DNA of 64,000 bases from Tretioscincus oriximinensis. Its lineage: Eukaryota; Chordata; Lepidosauria; Squamata; Gymnophthalmidae. Location of the stretch: contig JAJVDF010000492.1 of assembly GCA_022410635.1 (NCBI GenBank), forward strand, positions 834,009 through 898,008. Reading direction: 5' to 3'. The translations under genes and the position numbers were made by a program. Below, one piece after another: positions 11,101 through 22,255 of this stretch. The notes under the pieces are model-generated. The model was not told the DNA's origin. It saw only the letters and a program-made list of their open reading frames with translations, and did not search any database. Position 1 is the stretch's first letter; the number at the start of each line of letters is the position of its first letter.

Positions 11101-11362
11101 GGTTTTTTAAGGCTATATGCAGACACAGGAAAAAATAAGTAAAGACAATTTAGAAGTAGTAATATTCTCACTCTACAGTCTCTAAATCACATTAAATGCC
11201 ATTAAAATCTCTTTTCAGTGGTTTTTAATAAGGGTTAGAGCTGGGATACGAGCACTGGTGTTCATAAGCCAAATGTTTTTATCTTTTGTAAATTTGATAT
11301 GGTCAAATGACTAATCAATAAGCTATTTGTTTTCGTATTCGTGTCCATTAACTACTGCCTGT

Positions 11363-11467
11363 ATGGTTCTGTTCTGACACGTAATTTCAGTCCTGAAGAA
11401 CTGGAGTAAATCGGGGGGGGGGGGGGGGGGGGGAGATGAAGATTAATTAAAAGTTTGTGTCAAAACA
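11363..11467. mobile_element. Foldback repeat family 3, copy 2
   Basis: It begins GTTCTGTTCTGACACG like the copy at 39568 and contains TCAGTCCTGAAGAACTGG. The middle has been replaced or shortened around a run of about 23 G at 11411-11433. The right end GATGAAGATTAATT...TTTGTGTCAAAAC pairs loosely with the left end. Confidence 0.45.
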
Positions 11468-11774
11468 ACAAGACGCTTTTTGAGGTTCTCTTCACATGTT
11501 CTAAAGTGACACATGTTCTCTTGCCTGTATTTGCATGTGTGAAGATTGTTTCCCATAAGACTGAACACACTTTTTGTCCAATTCTCTGCTGCCTTTGATC
11601 AAAGCTGAGATAACTTGCCACCATGTTTCTTGAGATTATTATCTTGATCTAATGAACAATAGTGTTACAACCATGTTGCATCCCGAGTCCGCCTCACGGG
11701 ACATTCTGGGGCTCTGGGAAGTAGAGGGGGCAGCAGACTAATACAGATAATCCATACTGGCTTTTAGTTACGAT

Positions 11775-11975
11775 TAGGTTGACCAGATGACCCCTTTGGG
11801 GGGGGGATTGAAAACCCGTTTTTGGGGTGCCTCCCAGTTTTTTCTGAGGAAATATTTTTCAAAAAAATATTTTTTCAATTTTTTTGTTTTTTTATTTTTT
11901 TTCCTCAGAAAAAACTGGGAGGCACCCCAAAAGTGGGTTTTCACCCCCCAAAAAAGGGGTCATCTGGTCAGCTTA
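11775..11975. mobile_element. hAT-like foldback MITE family H1, copy 1
   Basis: The ends are TAGGTTGACCAGATGACCCC and its mirror GGGGTCATCTGGTCAGCTTA. The arms continue through GTGCCTCCCAGTTTTTTCTG and CAGAAAAAACTGGGAGGCAC to an AT-rich loop of about 50 bp. The flanks are GTTACGAT (11767-11774) and GTTACAAT (11976-11983), an 8-bp target duplication with one change, as hAT transposases make. It sits inside the possible LTR, so it is younger. Confidence 0.8.
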
Positions 11976-12691
11976 GTTACAATAAAGATATCCAGGCTTT
12001 CCCTCAGCAAGAAATTCCTGGGGGCCTAATTCCTGGTGGCCTAACTTTGCTAGGCCCGAAAGAAATTACCCAAGCTTTTCACTCAGAAATCTTGGGGACC
12101 TTAAGCCATTTGCTTAGGCCTGGCAGATAGAAAGGGGGAGGGCTAAAGAAAGAAATTGTGACATCTGATGGTAAGCAGGAACAAAATACACTGTTTAATT
12201 TCTGTAGCTGGTATTTAAGCTTCAGCCAGAGGAAGTGTGGAAAAGGGTTACATCAGGTTGCAAGCGAAGACAATGATTGGAGGAGGGTGTGTCCAAGCAG
12301 ATGATCAAAAATCTCCCATGCTGCTTTGGTCTGTGATGCCTTCCTGTCTCTGTTGGAGAAGAAGGTCCTTGCCATGCAGTGTTCCATATGGTCGCCTCCA
12401 TCTTGGCATGCCATGGGGCTCAGGAGCAAGGGATTAATCACCATGGATACAAAGTGACCAGAACAAAGATTAGCCAGGTTACTGATTACCAAAAACTGGT
12501 TAGACAGGAATGAAAGACAGAAAGAGTGCCTTTTTAAAACACAGATTAGAAAATATTTATGCAGTCAAAAAGGGGCTTTTGGGCTAAAACAGAGTTACCA
12601 CACAACCAGTACAATGATCTCCAGAAGCAATGACCTAAAGAAGATCTGCCATAAACAAGTGGAAAAAGAATGATCTCTATTCAGAGATCTG

Positions 12692-12733
12692 ATGCTGATC
12701 TGATTCTGTAGTCCTACAGAATCAGATCAGCAT
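12692..12733. repeat. Perfect 19-bp hairpin with 4-base loop
   Basis: ATGCTGATCTGATTCTGTA, loop GTCC, then its exact reverse complement TACAGAATCAGATCAGCAT. It lies within the possible LTR. A perfect stem this long is not expected by chance. It may be a small insertion, a template-switch scar or a structured part of the LTR. Confidence 0.85.
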
Positions 12734-13215
12734 GCTTCCCAGATGAAGGACCAACACAATAATCATCTGGGCTCAGTCATACTCTGATTAATACAAATGG
12801 ACTCAACCAGCATGGACTGAGGCAGCATGATTAACAAACATTGTGGGAGTCATATACATATATCTTCAGAATATTATTCTGGGAAAAGGCTTCCGACTTT
12901 GCTAAGCCTTTAAGTACATTTGCTTTGTGACTAATTTACCTGAGCTAATGAGTAACCTGCTTTTCCGCTGGCACACCATGGGTAAAGGCTCTGGTTTACT
13001 CTGCAGATCAGGAAGGATAAAATTCTGCCCAAAGTGTTAATTAACCATTGTCCATGCAAAGGCAGTCCGGGATTGTGCAAGTCTTCTGAACTCTCAATAA
13101 AAGGAGACGAGGAATGAGGTCTGTAGGTTCATCAGGACGATGACCTCACAGCCTTCTGAAGGGTCCATCAAAATCCAAAACGTGTCTCGTATGTGTTGTG
13201 ACTCTGATCGTAACA

Positions 13216-14287
13216 AAACATACTGGAATGTCTGCTCTATAACGTGAGAGGTGTTAACAATAAACAATATAGGGGAATGGGGAGTGAAATAATAACAAGA
13301 TTAAGTTATATAATTGTGTTGTTGTTCTTAAGATGCATCCCATTCAGGTAATTCTCCTGATCCCTTAGGATTTTATATATCAATGTTGGAACACTGAATT
13401 GGACCCGCTAGCAAACTGATAAAAAGTGCAGCTTCTTTACAACATGTTTGATGTGCATCTAATTGCTCTACTTGCATTTTCCAATTCATTTTCAAGAGCA
13501 GTCTAACAAACATGGTGAAGATGATAACAAATCCCCAGTTCCTCTACACAGTTCCATCTGCTTGATTTTCATCTTGACTCATTTCTGGGAAGCACCTGTT
13601 ATAGTTTTAAAAAGCAGTGCAAGGTTTGGGTTTCTAAACTCTTTAAAATATTATGTTTCCCATGGAATCCTAAGTGAGCTAGGTGGTAAATCAATCTTAG
13701 AAAATAGCAATTGAGAGTATTTAAACAGATTTTATTTTTAATACTTACAGGATTATAATAGAAACATATAGCAGTTCTAATGTCACTATAATCTATCTTA
13801 TCTATCTATCTATCATGGCTGTGTGTGTGTGTCTGTCTGTCTATCTAAAAATTATCAGTCCAGATAGGAAAAACATGCATTTATTATTCTCATGAAATGT
13901 TTTTGGCCCAGCAAAGTTCTTTTCAGTTCATTTTTAAGTGGGAATTAAAACAAACACTTCAGCAATTTTGAAGTGTCAGAATGTACGGTAGTTGTGTTTC
14001 AAAATCAGAACACAATTCTGAGAGGCCTGTTTGGTTCTGAAATGAAGTACTTGAAGTTTTCTCTTCTGAAGTTGTATACAAATAGTGACAGTATCCTGGG
14101 GCTATATTGGGATTGCCACACATGTTTGTGGTAATGCCAACATGGGCATGGAACAAAGCCTTGCATCCTTTATATTCTGATATGCAGAGTTGAGTATTTG
14201 CTAATACCTGGAACTCTCAATGAACTATTTCATGTTAAGGATTTAACTGTTTTGATATTACCTGCAGGAGTTGTTGAGTTGAAGTTA
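13216..14287. other. No gene seen; TCTA and GT microsatellite inside
   Basis: Ordinary sequence with a mixed (TCTA)n/(GT)n/(CTGT)n tract at about 13790-13850. No other feature recognised. Confidence 0.45.
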
Positions 14288-14295
14288 GGCAGTGT

Positions 14296-14455
14296 TAGGC
14301 TGACCAGATGACCCCTTTTGGGGGGGGGGGGTGAAAACCTGTTTTGGGGGTGCGTCCCAGTTTTTTCTGAGGAATTTTTTTCCCTCAGAAAAAAATGGGA
14401 GGCACCCGCAAAACAGGTTTTCAACCCCCCAAAAAGGGGTCATCTGGTCAGCCTA
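14296..14455. mobile_element. hAT-like foldback MITE family H1, copy 2
   Basis: TAGGCTGACCAGATGACCCC opens the element and GGGGTCATCTGGTCAGCCTA closes it. The flanks GGCAGTGT at 14288-14295 and 14456-14463 are identical, an exact 8-bp target duplication. This is the shortest copy (160 bp), with arms of about 70 bp around a very short AT loop. No coding capacity. Confidence 0.88.
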
Positions 14456-14463
14456 GGCAGTGT

Positions 14464-16319
14464 GCACATGAAGAGTCTGAAAATGGCACTGCACATAAAT
14501 GAAATGTCAGTGAAGAAAGAAAAATTAACCTTTTAAATTAAAATATGAACTTAATATCACTCATAATCTGGACAGAGAGGTTGCTTAAGTCTTTCTACAT
14601 CTTATCCACCTTATTCTGATCTTCTTCCATCCTTGTTGAACCAAACAGAATGACTGCAAAGACACTGATTTTAACTGGGGCATGTCATATCATAAGTCAA
14701 NACTTTTAACTGCTGTTTGTGTTGATATATTTGTTTTTTTCTATTTTTAATACAGCATTATGATTAATTAATAAACCACATCTATTCCAATCCTCTCTTT
14801 GGTTTCTTACTGAAAAGAAAAACAGGTAAATAACTTAGTCCTCCAAAAACTTTTCCAACAATATAACATTCCCAGATTTTGGTTTAGTATTTTTTTAAGA
14901 AACAAACAGAGAAAACAGCAGTAGAATCCCACATGATTGGTATGCTGATGTTCATTGGACCCGTTTGTACATTCTGGGAATTATTCAGCATCTCCACATA
15001 TCATATTGCTATTTAAGGGCATTGGTACAGACAGAATTTAATCTTTGATGAGAGCTGATTTGTATGCAGACTTTCTCCAACAGTCTGTACGAAATAATCA
15101 GTATTGCATTTTCTTCTGGATAATAACCAGAAGTATAATAGTACCTAAGAGCTGTGTGCTTAATTTTCATGTCGCATTAAAAGTTTTAAGACTGTATCAG
15201 CTCAACTGTACTCAACGCTGAGGCCTTTAATGGAGACCAAGTGAACAAGCTCATCTCTCGTTTCATTAAAGAATTAACTTTTTCCAATTAAAGTTCAGCT
15301 TTTAAAAGTCAATTTACACAGGCATCATCCTAAAACAAATAGAAATGCAATTTATCACTATTACAGCTTTCTGAAACATTATCATGATGAGCTTATCCAT
15401 TGTCACAATTACTGAAGCAGAACTTGGATAAAGAACTTGATTAGATATATTTAAAAGGCAGAAAAGANGGTCAACGTTTTTAAGCATTGCGACAAAGGTG
15501 CTTGGCAGTGGAAATGTTCTATTTGCAACTTCCATCTTCTACAAATGACACTTATATTAATCTCTTCTAAGGAAATTTATGAAGTCTCTTGATGTCTATA
15601 GTGCTGACAATGAGTATGTCTCATTCATTTATTAATGAGGTAACATAGAAATCACCCATTACCTCAACCAGTTCAAATAACTCCTATGTATATAGGCACA
15701 CAAAATATCAACTTTTAATTGCTTTTATAGTCTTGTTCAAAAAAATAGCCACCATTTCTCTCTGTTTGTCTCCCTCCCTAAATGGAATTCTACTTGATTC
15801 TGTAATTTCCAGAAATAAGAAAAGACAGATCATTCCCTTCCTTGTCTTACATGTTTTTGTGCACATACAGTAAATTGGGAACGGCATTTCTTCTGAAAGA
15901 ATTATGTGAAGTCATTCTTCTTTGGCATATATATGTAATGTATATATTTCTCATCATATGACCATGATTCAGGTATGATCAATTCAGATTTTGGGCTCAT
16001 GTCGCTAATCAAATATTAAAAAATGTCTTTTCTCTTCCCTTTTGAATCAAGATTTGTCACTGTATGTTATAATGAAAATCTGAACACACATCAAAGATCT
16101 AAGCTATGATCAAGGAGGGGTCCTTCAAACCTACCATTCATGAACTGATGGAGTTGAAGGAAGAACATTCTCTTCTAGGTGGAATGAAGTCAGTATGGTG
16201 AGAGAGAGAAGGAAAACAAATTAGGCAAAGAAGGCAATGATGGAGGATGAGAAGATTCTAATAATGTATACTTTCAACAAGGTTTTATTTTGATTAGGGA
16301 TTGATTTTCACATATATTT
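14464..16319. other. No gene seen
   Basis: AT-rich DNA without recognised transposons. The part near 15170-15330 is dense in ATTAAAG/CAATTAAAG words and non-repetitive, so it is a candidate for conserved non-coding DNA. Single N bases at about 14701 and 15468. Confidence 0.35.
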
Positions 16320-18000
16320 TTTTAATTATAATTTTATTTGACAAAAACAAAAACAAAACAAAACATACATAAACATAAACAACCCTCCCCGATCCCTCCC
16401 CACCGTGAATAGGTAGATACATGTGATATTACAAAATCAAACGTTGTTCAAGGAACATCTGTATTGTTTCATTTAACAGAGTTGGAGATGACGATGATAG
16501 TCCAAAGGCAATGAGCTCTTGCCATTTTATTGTCCAATGTGGGTGCTGAATAATTCCAATGGTCTGAAGTCTTTTGGATTGAAGAATATCGAAACTCATG
16601 AATTCCAAGAGATAATAATACCAGTCTTGTATATTCCATTTTGAACAATCCTTCCAGTATTTGGCTACTACCAGATGACCTGCCATTATTCCACTGTCGA
16701 TCAGCCAGAAATCAGATCTTTCAATTAATGGAACATTAAGTAGACCGAACAACCATGCTTCCTTGGTATTTGGTAAATTTGTTCCTAAAATCATATTTAG
16801 CTCAGTAATAATTCTGCCCCAGTATGTTCTTATCTTGGGGCATAAAGCCCACATATGAGTGTATAACCTCCTTTGCTGACAACCGTGCCAGCACATAGGT
16901 GACATACCAGAAATGTGAGCCAACTGGTTCGGAGTATAGTACCAGCGGGTCATGGTTTTCAATTCTGTTTCTTTAATTCTTAAATCCTGCCTGGTTAGAT
17001 ATCTGGCTATCCATTGTTTCCAGAAGTTATTCACCTCTGGAACCTCTGTCTCCCAATAGTCCGTAGTAAGTTCTAAATTTTTATAAGAATTTAACATAAT
17101 TAAGGTATACATGTCCTTCGCTATTTTCTTTTGCCCTCTGATCAAGTTCATTAATAGCGGTTCTAATTTTGATTGGCCGCGCATGTTATTTCTAAAATCC
17201 TGGTTATTGATTATATTCCAGAGAGCGCGTTCTGGTAGCCAAAATCGTAAGCCGTGATTTCTATATAATTGTCTTATTATTGCTATTGACACCTGGGAGC
17301 CATTCTCATCTACTAGATCTCTAATCCTCTTGTATCCATTATTTTTTAGTAATGTTAAGTATGTTGCCATAAAATCTTCTCCCGCTACATTTATTGTTTC
17401 TAAAGAAGCAACGTGTTTCCAATTTATCGTTAAGATTTTGCAATTTGTCTTCCACGTTCTGTGACAGGCTTGCAATGGTAATAGCCAGGATTTGCTGATC
17501 TTTCGTCCTATGGTGGGGTCTAATATAGTCTTATTTTGGAACCCGTTCATAGCTAGTTCCAATATAACGTTATTTTTTTCTCTACANTNTTCTAGGTGTA
17601 ATATTTTTAAAATTTGAAACACGTCTGCATAAGTTCTAATCGATAATAATCCCCAGCCCAATTGTTCTTTTTTTGAGAATAATGTTCTGTTGGGGATTCT
17701 ATTTTTTTTCCATTTAGAACCCAGAGTTTTATAGTATTGTCCCATTTTTTTTTCATAGCATCCGGGATATACAGTGGAAGTGCCTGTAAAAGGTATAAAA
17801 ATTTTGGAAAAATTATCATATTGATTGCCCTGATTCTATTAGTAATCGACCAGCGTTTGTTTTCCCACTTCTTAAGGATGGCTCTAACTTTTTTCCAAAT
17901 TGGGTTGTAATTCAAAGGTATCATTTTGTCTAAATTTTTTGAAACCCATACACCTAGATATTTTAGTTTTTTAAGATCTATTTTCAAACCTGATTCATCA
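16320..18000 (-). pseudogene. L1-type LINE, ORF2 C-terminal part plus 3' UTR
   Basis: On the minus strand the frame starts in the conserved segment after the reverse transcriptase core (KYLGVWVSKNL, then NRIRAINMIIFPKFLYLLQA). It runs through the cysteine/histidine-bearing C-terminal region (MCWHGC...HMWALCPK at about 16900) to a stop at 16429. The frame shifts once between about 17607 and 17745, and N bases fall at about 17587. The 3' UTR has a G-rich tract (16383-16404), an AATAAAA signal and an A-rich end at 16320-16335. The 5' part, with endonuclease and most of the reverse transcriptase, is missing, as in typical truncated insertions. L1 encodes its own reverse transcription, but this copy cannot. 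Confidence 0.85.
16383..16404 (-). other. G-rich tract in L1 3' UTR (quadruplex-capable)
   Basis: On the minus strand four G runs follow each other (GGTGGGGAGGGATCGGGGAGGG split by single or double bases). Mammalian L1 elements have a G-rich polypurine tract at the same place, between ORF2 and the poly(A) tail. Here it is seen in a reptile-type L1. Confidence 0.75.
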
Positions 18001-19845
18001 TGAATAGTTCTCAGACATATATAATTTTGGATTTTGCCAAAAAAATGGGGGGGAAAGCCCTCTCTGCAGGAAATTTCCATGAGTCTGGCAAGCCCAACAT
18101 CTTTGAATGTGTGCTGGAGGAAGTCAGGAATTCTGAGCATTTGCCTAGCAATTTATGTCATAAGTGGAAGGTGTCATGGATTTTCCCAAGCTCAGAAATT
18201 CAGAGCACAACTGGGGAGGTAGCACATAGTCCTAGATGGAAAGCATTAATTTCAACAGTAATTCTATGTGCAATGTTCAGAATATATAACAAACGCTGGA
18301 AGTGAAATTGGGAGAAGTTCAATCATGTGAAACCTTGAAAGTAGCATGCTGGAGTCAAATATGAAGGAGCTGAAGCCCACAATTCAGATCTGGTGGAGGG
18401 TTTTGGTTTTACAACTTACACCAGTCAAGTGGCTATATTTGTCTTAAAAGCTTGCAGAATTCAGGCCACTATTGGATTCTAAATACTGTCCCCAGAAGCT
18501 CATACTGTATGCATTTTTACCATATTTTTAATATCTTTTAAACTTTAAATTGTATTATATGTTTATGATGCTACAGGATTGTATTTTTGATATGGTCAAG
18601 TAGACCAGTTACTTGAACCCAACAAAAGTCATAGCCATGAAAACATAGAAGTGGACCCAGCAAAAAATTAAAGGCACTGTTGGAAAGGCTTCTAAAAACA
18701 CAATCTGGGTTCAGATGAGAAAAAGGGTAAACAGGAAAGTAGGGCAACTTTTAAGCCAATCAAGCAATCAATTTGGCAAACTGGAACAGATAAAAGAGGA
18801 ACCAATTGATTTTGCACACAAAATGTGTCTTGTATAGAGAATGAATGGGAGGAATAAAGAAAATAAAAAATAAATATTTATTGTTGAAATTATTGTCAGC
18901 AAGACAAATTATACTTTATCAGTGAAAAGATAGAGGAAATGTATGGNATTTCAAATATTGGTAAGAAATAAACAAAAACGGAAGCAACCAAGGTCAGAAA
19001 GAAACACAGCACAATTTGAAGGAATTGGATATTAATTAATATTGAGGTCAGAATGAATCAAGAGGAAAGAGAAGGGATCAGTTAAAAAATAGAGGAAGGT
19101 TAAAAAATAGACCAGAAGGGGAAAGGTGAATAAAAGATGGTCTATTAGAGAAGAAATTGCAATTTTTATAATATGCATTGCATTGTGTTAATTTGCATTT
19201 ATATATTCAATAGTTTGGAAAAAAAACATTTCAGTCTCTTTAGGCTGTTGCTATCTGAGGATTAAGACTTTTCTGAGGCACAAAGAAAAACAGGCATTGA
19301 GAATATATGTATCCTTTTCTTTGTATACTGTATATGGCCTTTCGAAAACAGCAAGGAAGTATAAGAGTATTAGGAACAAAGCAATAAAAAACAAAAAATA
19401 TAGAGGAATAAAATTTGTTTTCACAAAATATGGTGTACGTTATTAAAAGTGAATGGTGATTCCTCTATTTTCTGGAGTGTTTCTTTTTTCTTGGGGATCA
19501 TACAGTAGCATTTGGTACAACAAATAAGGAATAGAATTGACTAGTGGTTTGGTGCAGTACTGATTAGAAAATGAGGGGAAATTTAAGGTTTGTGTCTTTG
19601 AGGAGCTTTGGCTGATTCATGGATAGATGGGTATTAGAATTACATGCTAAACTGTTTTCCACTGATATTTTTAAGAAATAGTCAAGACCACTATGTATAA
19701 CTCAGGAAGGAAGAAGAAATATCTCTCCTCCTCCTATCCGTTTTCCATAACCAGCCCTTGTAGAGTTGTTTCTATCTTTATCTTGTCTGATCACTAGTTA
19801 CCCACTACTCTTGATCTTTCTATACTATGAAAATTCTGGGTGAAT
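18001..19845. other. No gene seen
   Basis: No recognised repeat or coding frame. The segment begins with an AAAAAAATGGGGGGG run next to the truncated L1 end. One N near 18946. Confidence 0.4.
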
Positions 19846-19847
19846 AA

Positions 19848-20108
19848 GTACATAAGAACCCTGCTGAATTGGACCAGACCCCCTCTAGTTCAACATTCTG
19901 CCTCACGTAGTGGCCCACCAATTGCTCATGAGCAGTCTCTAGTTGAAAAAGGCAAAACCTCAACTGGTATTTCAGGAATACTGTCTGTTGCTCCACCCTG
20001 GAGGCAGTATCAAGAGACCCATCCTAGTAGCTATTTATGCCTTGGCTCCCATGAACTTGTGTAATCCTGGCTTAAAGCTATTCAGGCTACTACTATCTCT
20101 TCTAGAAA
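19848..20108 (-). mobile_element. CR1 3' end (CATAAGAAC lineage)
   Basis: It begins TACATAAGAACCCTGCTGAATTGGACCAGACC and continues through ATTCTGCCTCACGTAGTGGCCCACCAATTG. This is the reversed form of the plus-strand copies at 44042, 46560, 47222 and 62045. Only the 3' terminal 260 bp are left. Confidence 0.85.
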
Positions 20109-20352
20109 AATAGAGTAAGCTAAGAGACAAAAGGTCATATGATGTCACGTGTAAAAGTCACTTGTTACAATACATGTGTAATACAAGATATGTAATAGAA
20201 CACGTGTAATGGAAGATATGCCATCCTCAGAGAAAAAGCAACAACAATAACTACATTTGGAATAATATTATTGAGAGCAGAGATAATATAAAGACAAAAT
20301 GGTGAATTTACTTGCCTTCCAGGAGCATAGTGTGAATTACTAAATTGTGATC
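20109..20352. other. No feature seen
   Basis: AT-rich sequence with short direct repeats of the AATACATGTGTAATACAAGATATGTAA kind near 20165-20220. No gene. Confidence 0.4.
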
Positions 20353-21430
20353 AATTTCAGAGAAATAGCCGTGTTAGTCTAGCAGAAAGTCCAGCAAAGG
20401 AGCTAGCAGCACTTTGAGACTAACTTGAGAAAAGTGGTTGGCATAAGCTTTCATAGACAGCTCTACTTCTTCAGATGTTAAGGGACTAATGCCAGGGTCA
20501 GGTATTTATAGGAAAATGTGTATGGGAGAAGACAAAGCATATGTAACTGTAGGGAGGTGTTGAATAGCAGGTTAGAAAAACAGGTAAATAGCAGGAACTA
20601 ATCCTCTTGTGTGAAAAAGTGCCTGGGACAACAAGGGGCAATGTCTATTAGTGAAGCAATCAAGTACTTAACAGGTTTCATAAGAATGTATAGTTGGCCA
20701 GGAAACCATTGTCTCTGTTAAGTCCTTTGCTGATGGCCTGGAACTTGTGAATGTATTCAAGTTCTGCTNCTTCTCTTTCAAATCTTCCTTTGTAGTTTCT
20801 TTGTTCAAGAACTGCAGTCCTGAGGTCTGAGAGAGAATGTCCTGGAAGGTTGAAATGTTCAACAACTGGTTTCTGTGTGTTTCCATTTCAAATATCTGAT
20901 TTGTGCCCATTTATTCTCTGGCGAAGGGATTGTCCTGTTTGTCCAATGTAGAGTGTTGAGGGGCATTGTTGGCAGAAAATGGAATANACCACATTAGAAG
21001 ATGAGCATGTAAAAGTCCCTCTAATGTTGTGGGTGGTGTTATCAGGTCCCGTGATGACATTGCCAGGGTGGATGTGTGCACAGAGTTGACATCTGGGTTT
21101 GTGGCAGGGTCTAGTTCCCATTTCTCCCTCTGTGTCCTGTGTTCTTTGTGTGAGGAGTTGTTTGAGGTTGGGTGGTTGTTTGTAAGCCAGCAAAGGTTTA
21201 CCACCAAGTGCTCTTGAGAGAGCTGTGTTTTTATCCAAAATAGGTTGAAGTTCATTTATTATGTGTTTGAGGGGCCCCAATTGTGAGCTGTATGTGACCA
21301 CTAATGGGGTTCTTTTGTTTTCTGTCCTCAATCTGTCCTGTAATAGGTTGGTTCTGGGTACCATTCTGGCTCTGTTGATTTTTTTTTTACTTTTTATTTT
21401 GTTTTTTACCCACCACATGAAGTAAAAAAA
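20353..21430 (-). pseudogene. Penelope-like retroelement, 5'-truncated, GIY-YIG end
   Basis: The minus-strand frame (21433 down to about 20680) encodes the C-terminal part of a Penelope-like protein. It has a Cys/His cluster (PCHKPRCQLCAH), then a GIY-YIG nuclease core with LYIGQTG followed by SLRQRINGH, then EHFNLPGHS and a conserved Glu in EREAELEYI. An in-frame TGA interrupts it just after KSDI (about 20889) and an N falls near 20769. In this family the GIY-YIG domain cuts the target for reverse transcription. The reverse transcriptase part is missing. The 3' UTR (20353-20660) ends in the TAGTCTCAAAG...AGACTAACACGGCTATTTCT type of tail. Confidence 0.85.
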
Positions 21431-21597
21431 CAAATCTGATGGAAAGGAGGGGAGTAGAATAAATAAATAAAGTAAATAATTAAGTAAGAAAATTACAGCC
21501 CATGGGCAAAATACAGCCTAAATCCGGCCCTGTTAATAACTTGCACAGTTGGATCATTAGAGTGGGGCTAAGAATGGGTGCTATACCAATTCTTCTC
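21431..21597. other. Short AT-rich spacer
   Basis: Contains AATAAATAAATAAAGTAAATAATTAAG at 21457-21485. No gene or other repeat. Confidence 0.5.
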
Positions 21598-21605
21598 TAT
21601 AAGCA

Positions 21606-22178
21606 TAGGGTTGCCGTATTCTGGCAACCCAAAACCAGGACGGGGGTGGGGTGCGCGTGCGCGCGTGCGCACAGACGAACGCTTGTAGCGAGACAGGCAA
21701 AACCTCTTCTGCCTGTCTCACCACAAGCATCCGTGTGTGCGCGCGCACACACGCGTACCTGCTCCTTTGCTGGTGCCGGGGTTTCGCCCTGCTCTCGCCG
21801 CCAACTCGCCTGCAGCAGCGGAGCAAAAACGCTTGCGTTTGTGAGAGGAGAACAGAGCTGCCCTCCTGTCTCAAACCCAGACGTTTCTCCTCTGCTAGAG
21901 GTNAGTTGGCGGCGAGAGCAGGGGGAAATGCTGCCTCCAGCCAAGGAGCAGCGACGGCGCGCTCCGAGGGTCCTCCCAGGACCCTGGAAAGCGTTGCGCA
22001 TGCTGCAGCCGTCAGCTCTGACGGCTGCTTTTCCTTTAAAATCCCGCCTTTTTACATTCCCTGACGCAGCATCGGGGAATGTAAAAAGCCGGGATTTTGC
22101 CTTAAAACCTGGAGGGGACTATATTTTAGTCCCCAAAACCAGGTTTGTCCCGGTTTACCGGGATGTATGGCAACCCTA
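21606..22178. mobile_element. Non-autonomous hAT-type transposon, 573 bp, exact TSD
   Basis: The ends TAGGGTTGCCGTA and TATGGCAACCCTA form terminal inverted repeats. The flanks TATAAGCA at 21598-21605 and 22179-22186 are identical, an 8-bp target duplication that marks hAT transposition. The body is GC-rich and contains alternating purine-pyrimidine runs (GCGCGTGCGCGCGTGCGCAC at about 21653; a GTGTGTGCGCGCGCACACAC run at about 21733). It also holds two internal inverted repeats, including a perfect 20-bp pair at 21787-21806 and 21904-21923. Open frames of up to 275 codons cross it but ignore the element's ends and look like nothing known. The exact TSD suggests a recent insertion. Confidence 0.88.
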
Positions 22179-22198
22179 TATAAGCAGCATTTTGATTC

Positions 22199-22255
22199 AT
22201 TCCAAGTCAGTGTTTTTATTCCAAGTCAGAGTTTTCATTCCAATTCAGAATTTTG
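22199..22255. repeat. 19-bp minisatellite, three units
   Basis: Units ATTCCAAGTCAGTGTTTTT, ATTCCAAGTCAGAGTTTTC and ATTCCAATTCAGAATTTTG follow one another directly. The array begins about 20 bp from the end of the hAT-type element. Confidence 0.85.

Larger units (their letters stand above)
11663..13215 (+). mobile_element. Possible solo LTR, interrupted by a hAT-like foldback
   Basis: The segment begins TGTTACAACC and ends TCGTAACA, giving the inverted TGTTAC...GTAACA ends usual for retroviral or gypsy-type LTRs. A polyadenylation signal AATAAA lies at 13096-13101, inside CTCAATAAAAGGAGACGAGGA, which looks like an R region about 120 bp before the end. A TATA-like TATTTAAG is at about 12211. 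Without the 201-bp insertion at 11775 the length is about 1.34 kb, which is long for an LTR. No matching duplication of the target was found and no internal genes or second LTR are present. The call rests on the ends and the poly(A) region only. Confidence 0.45.
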
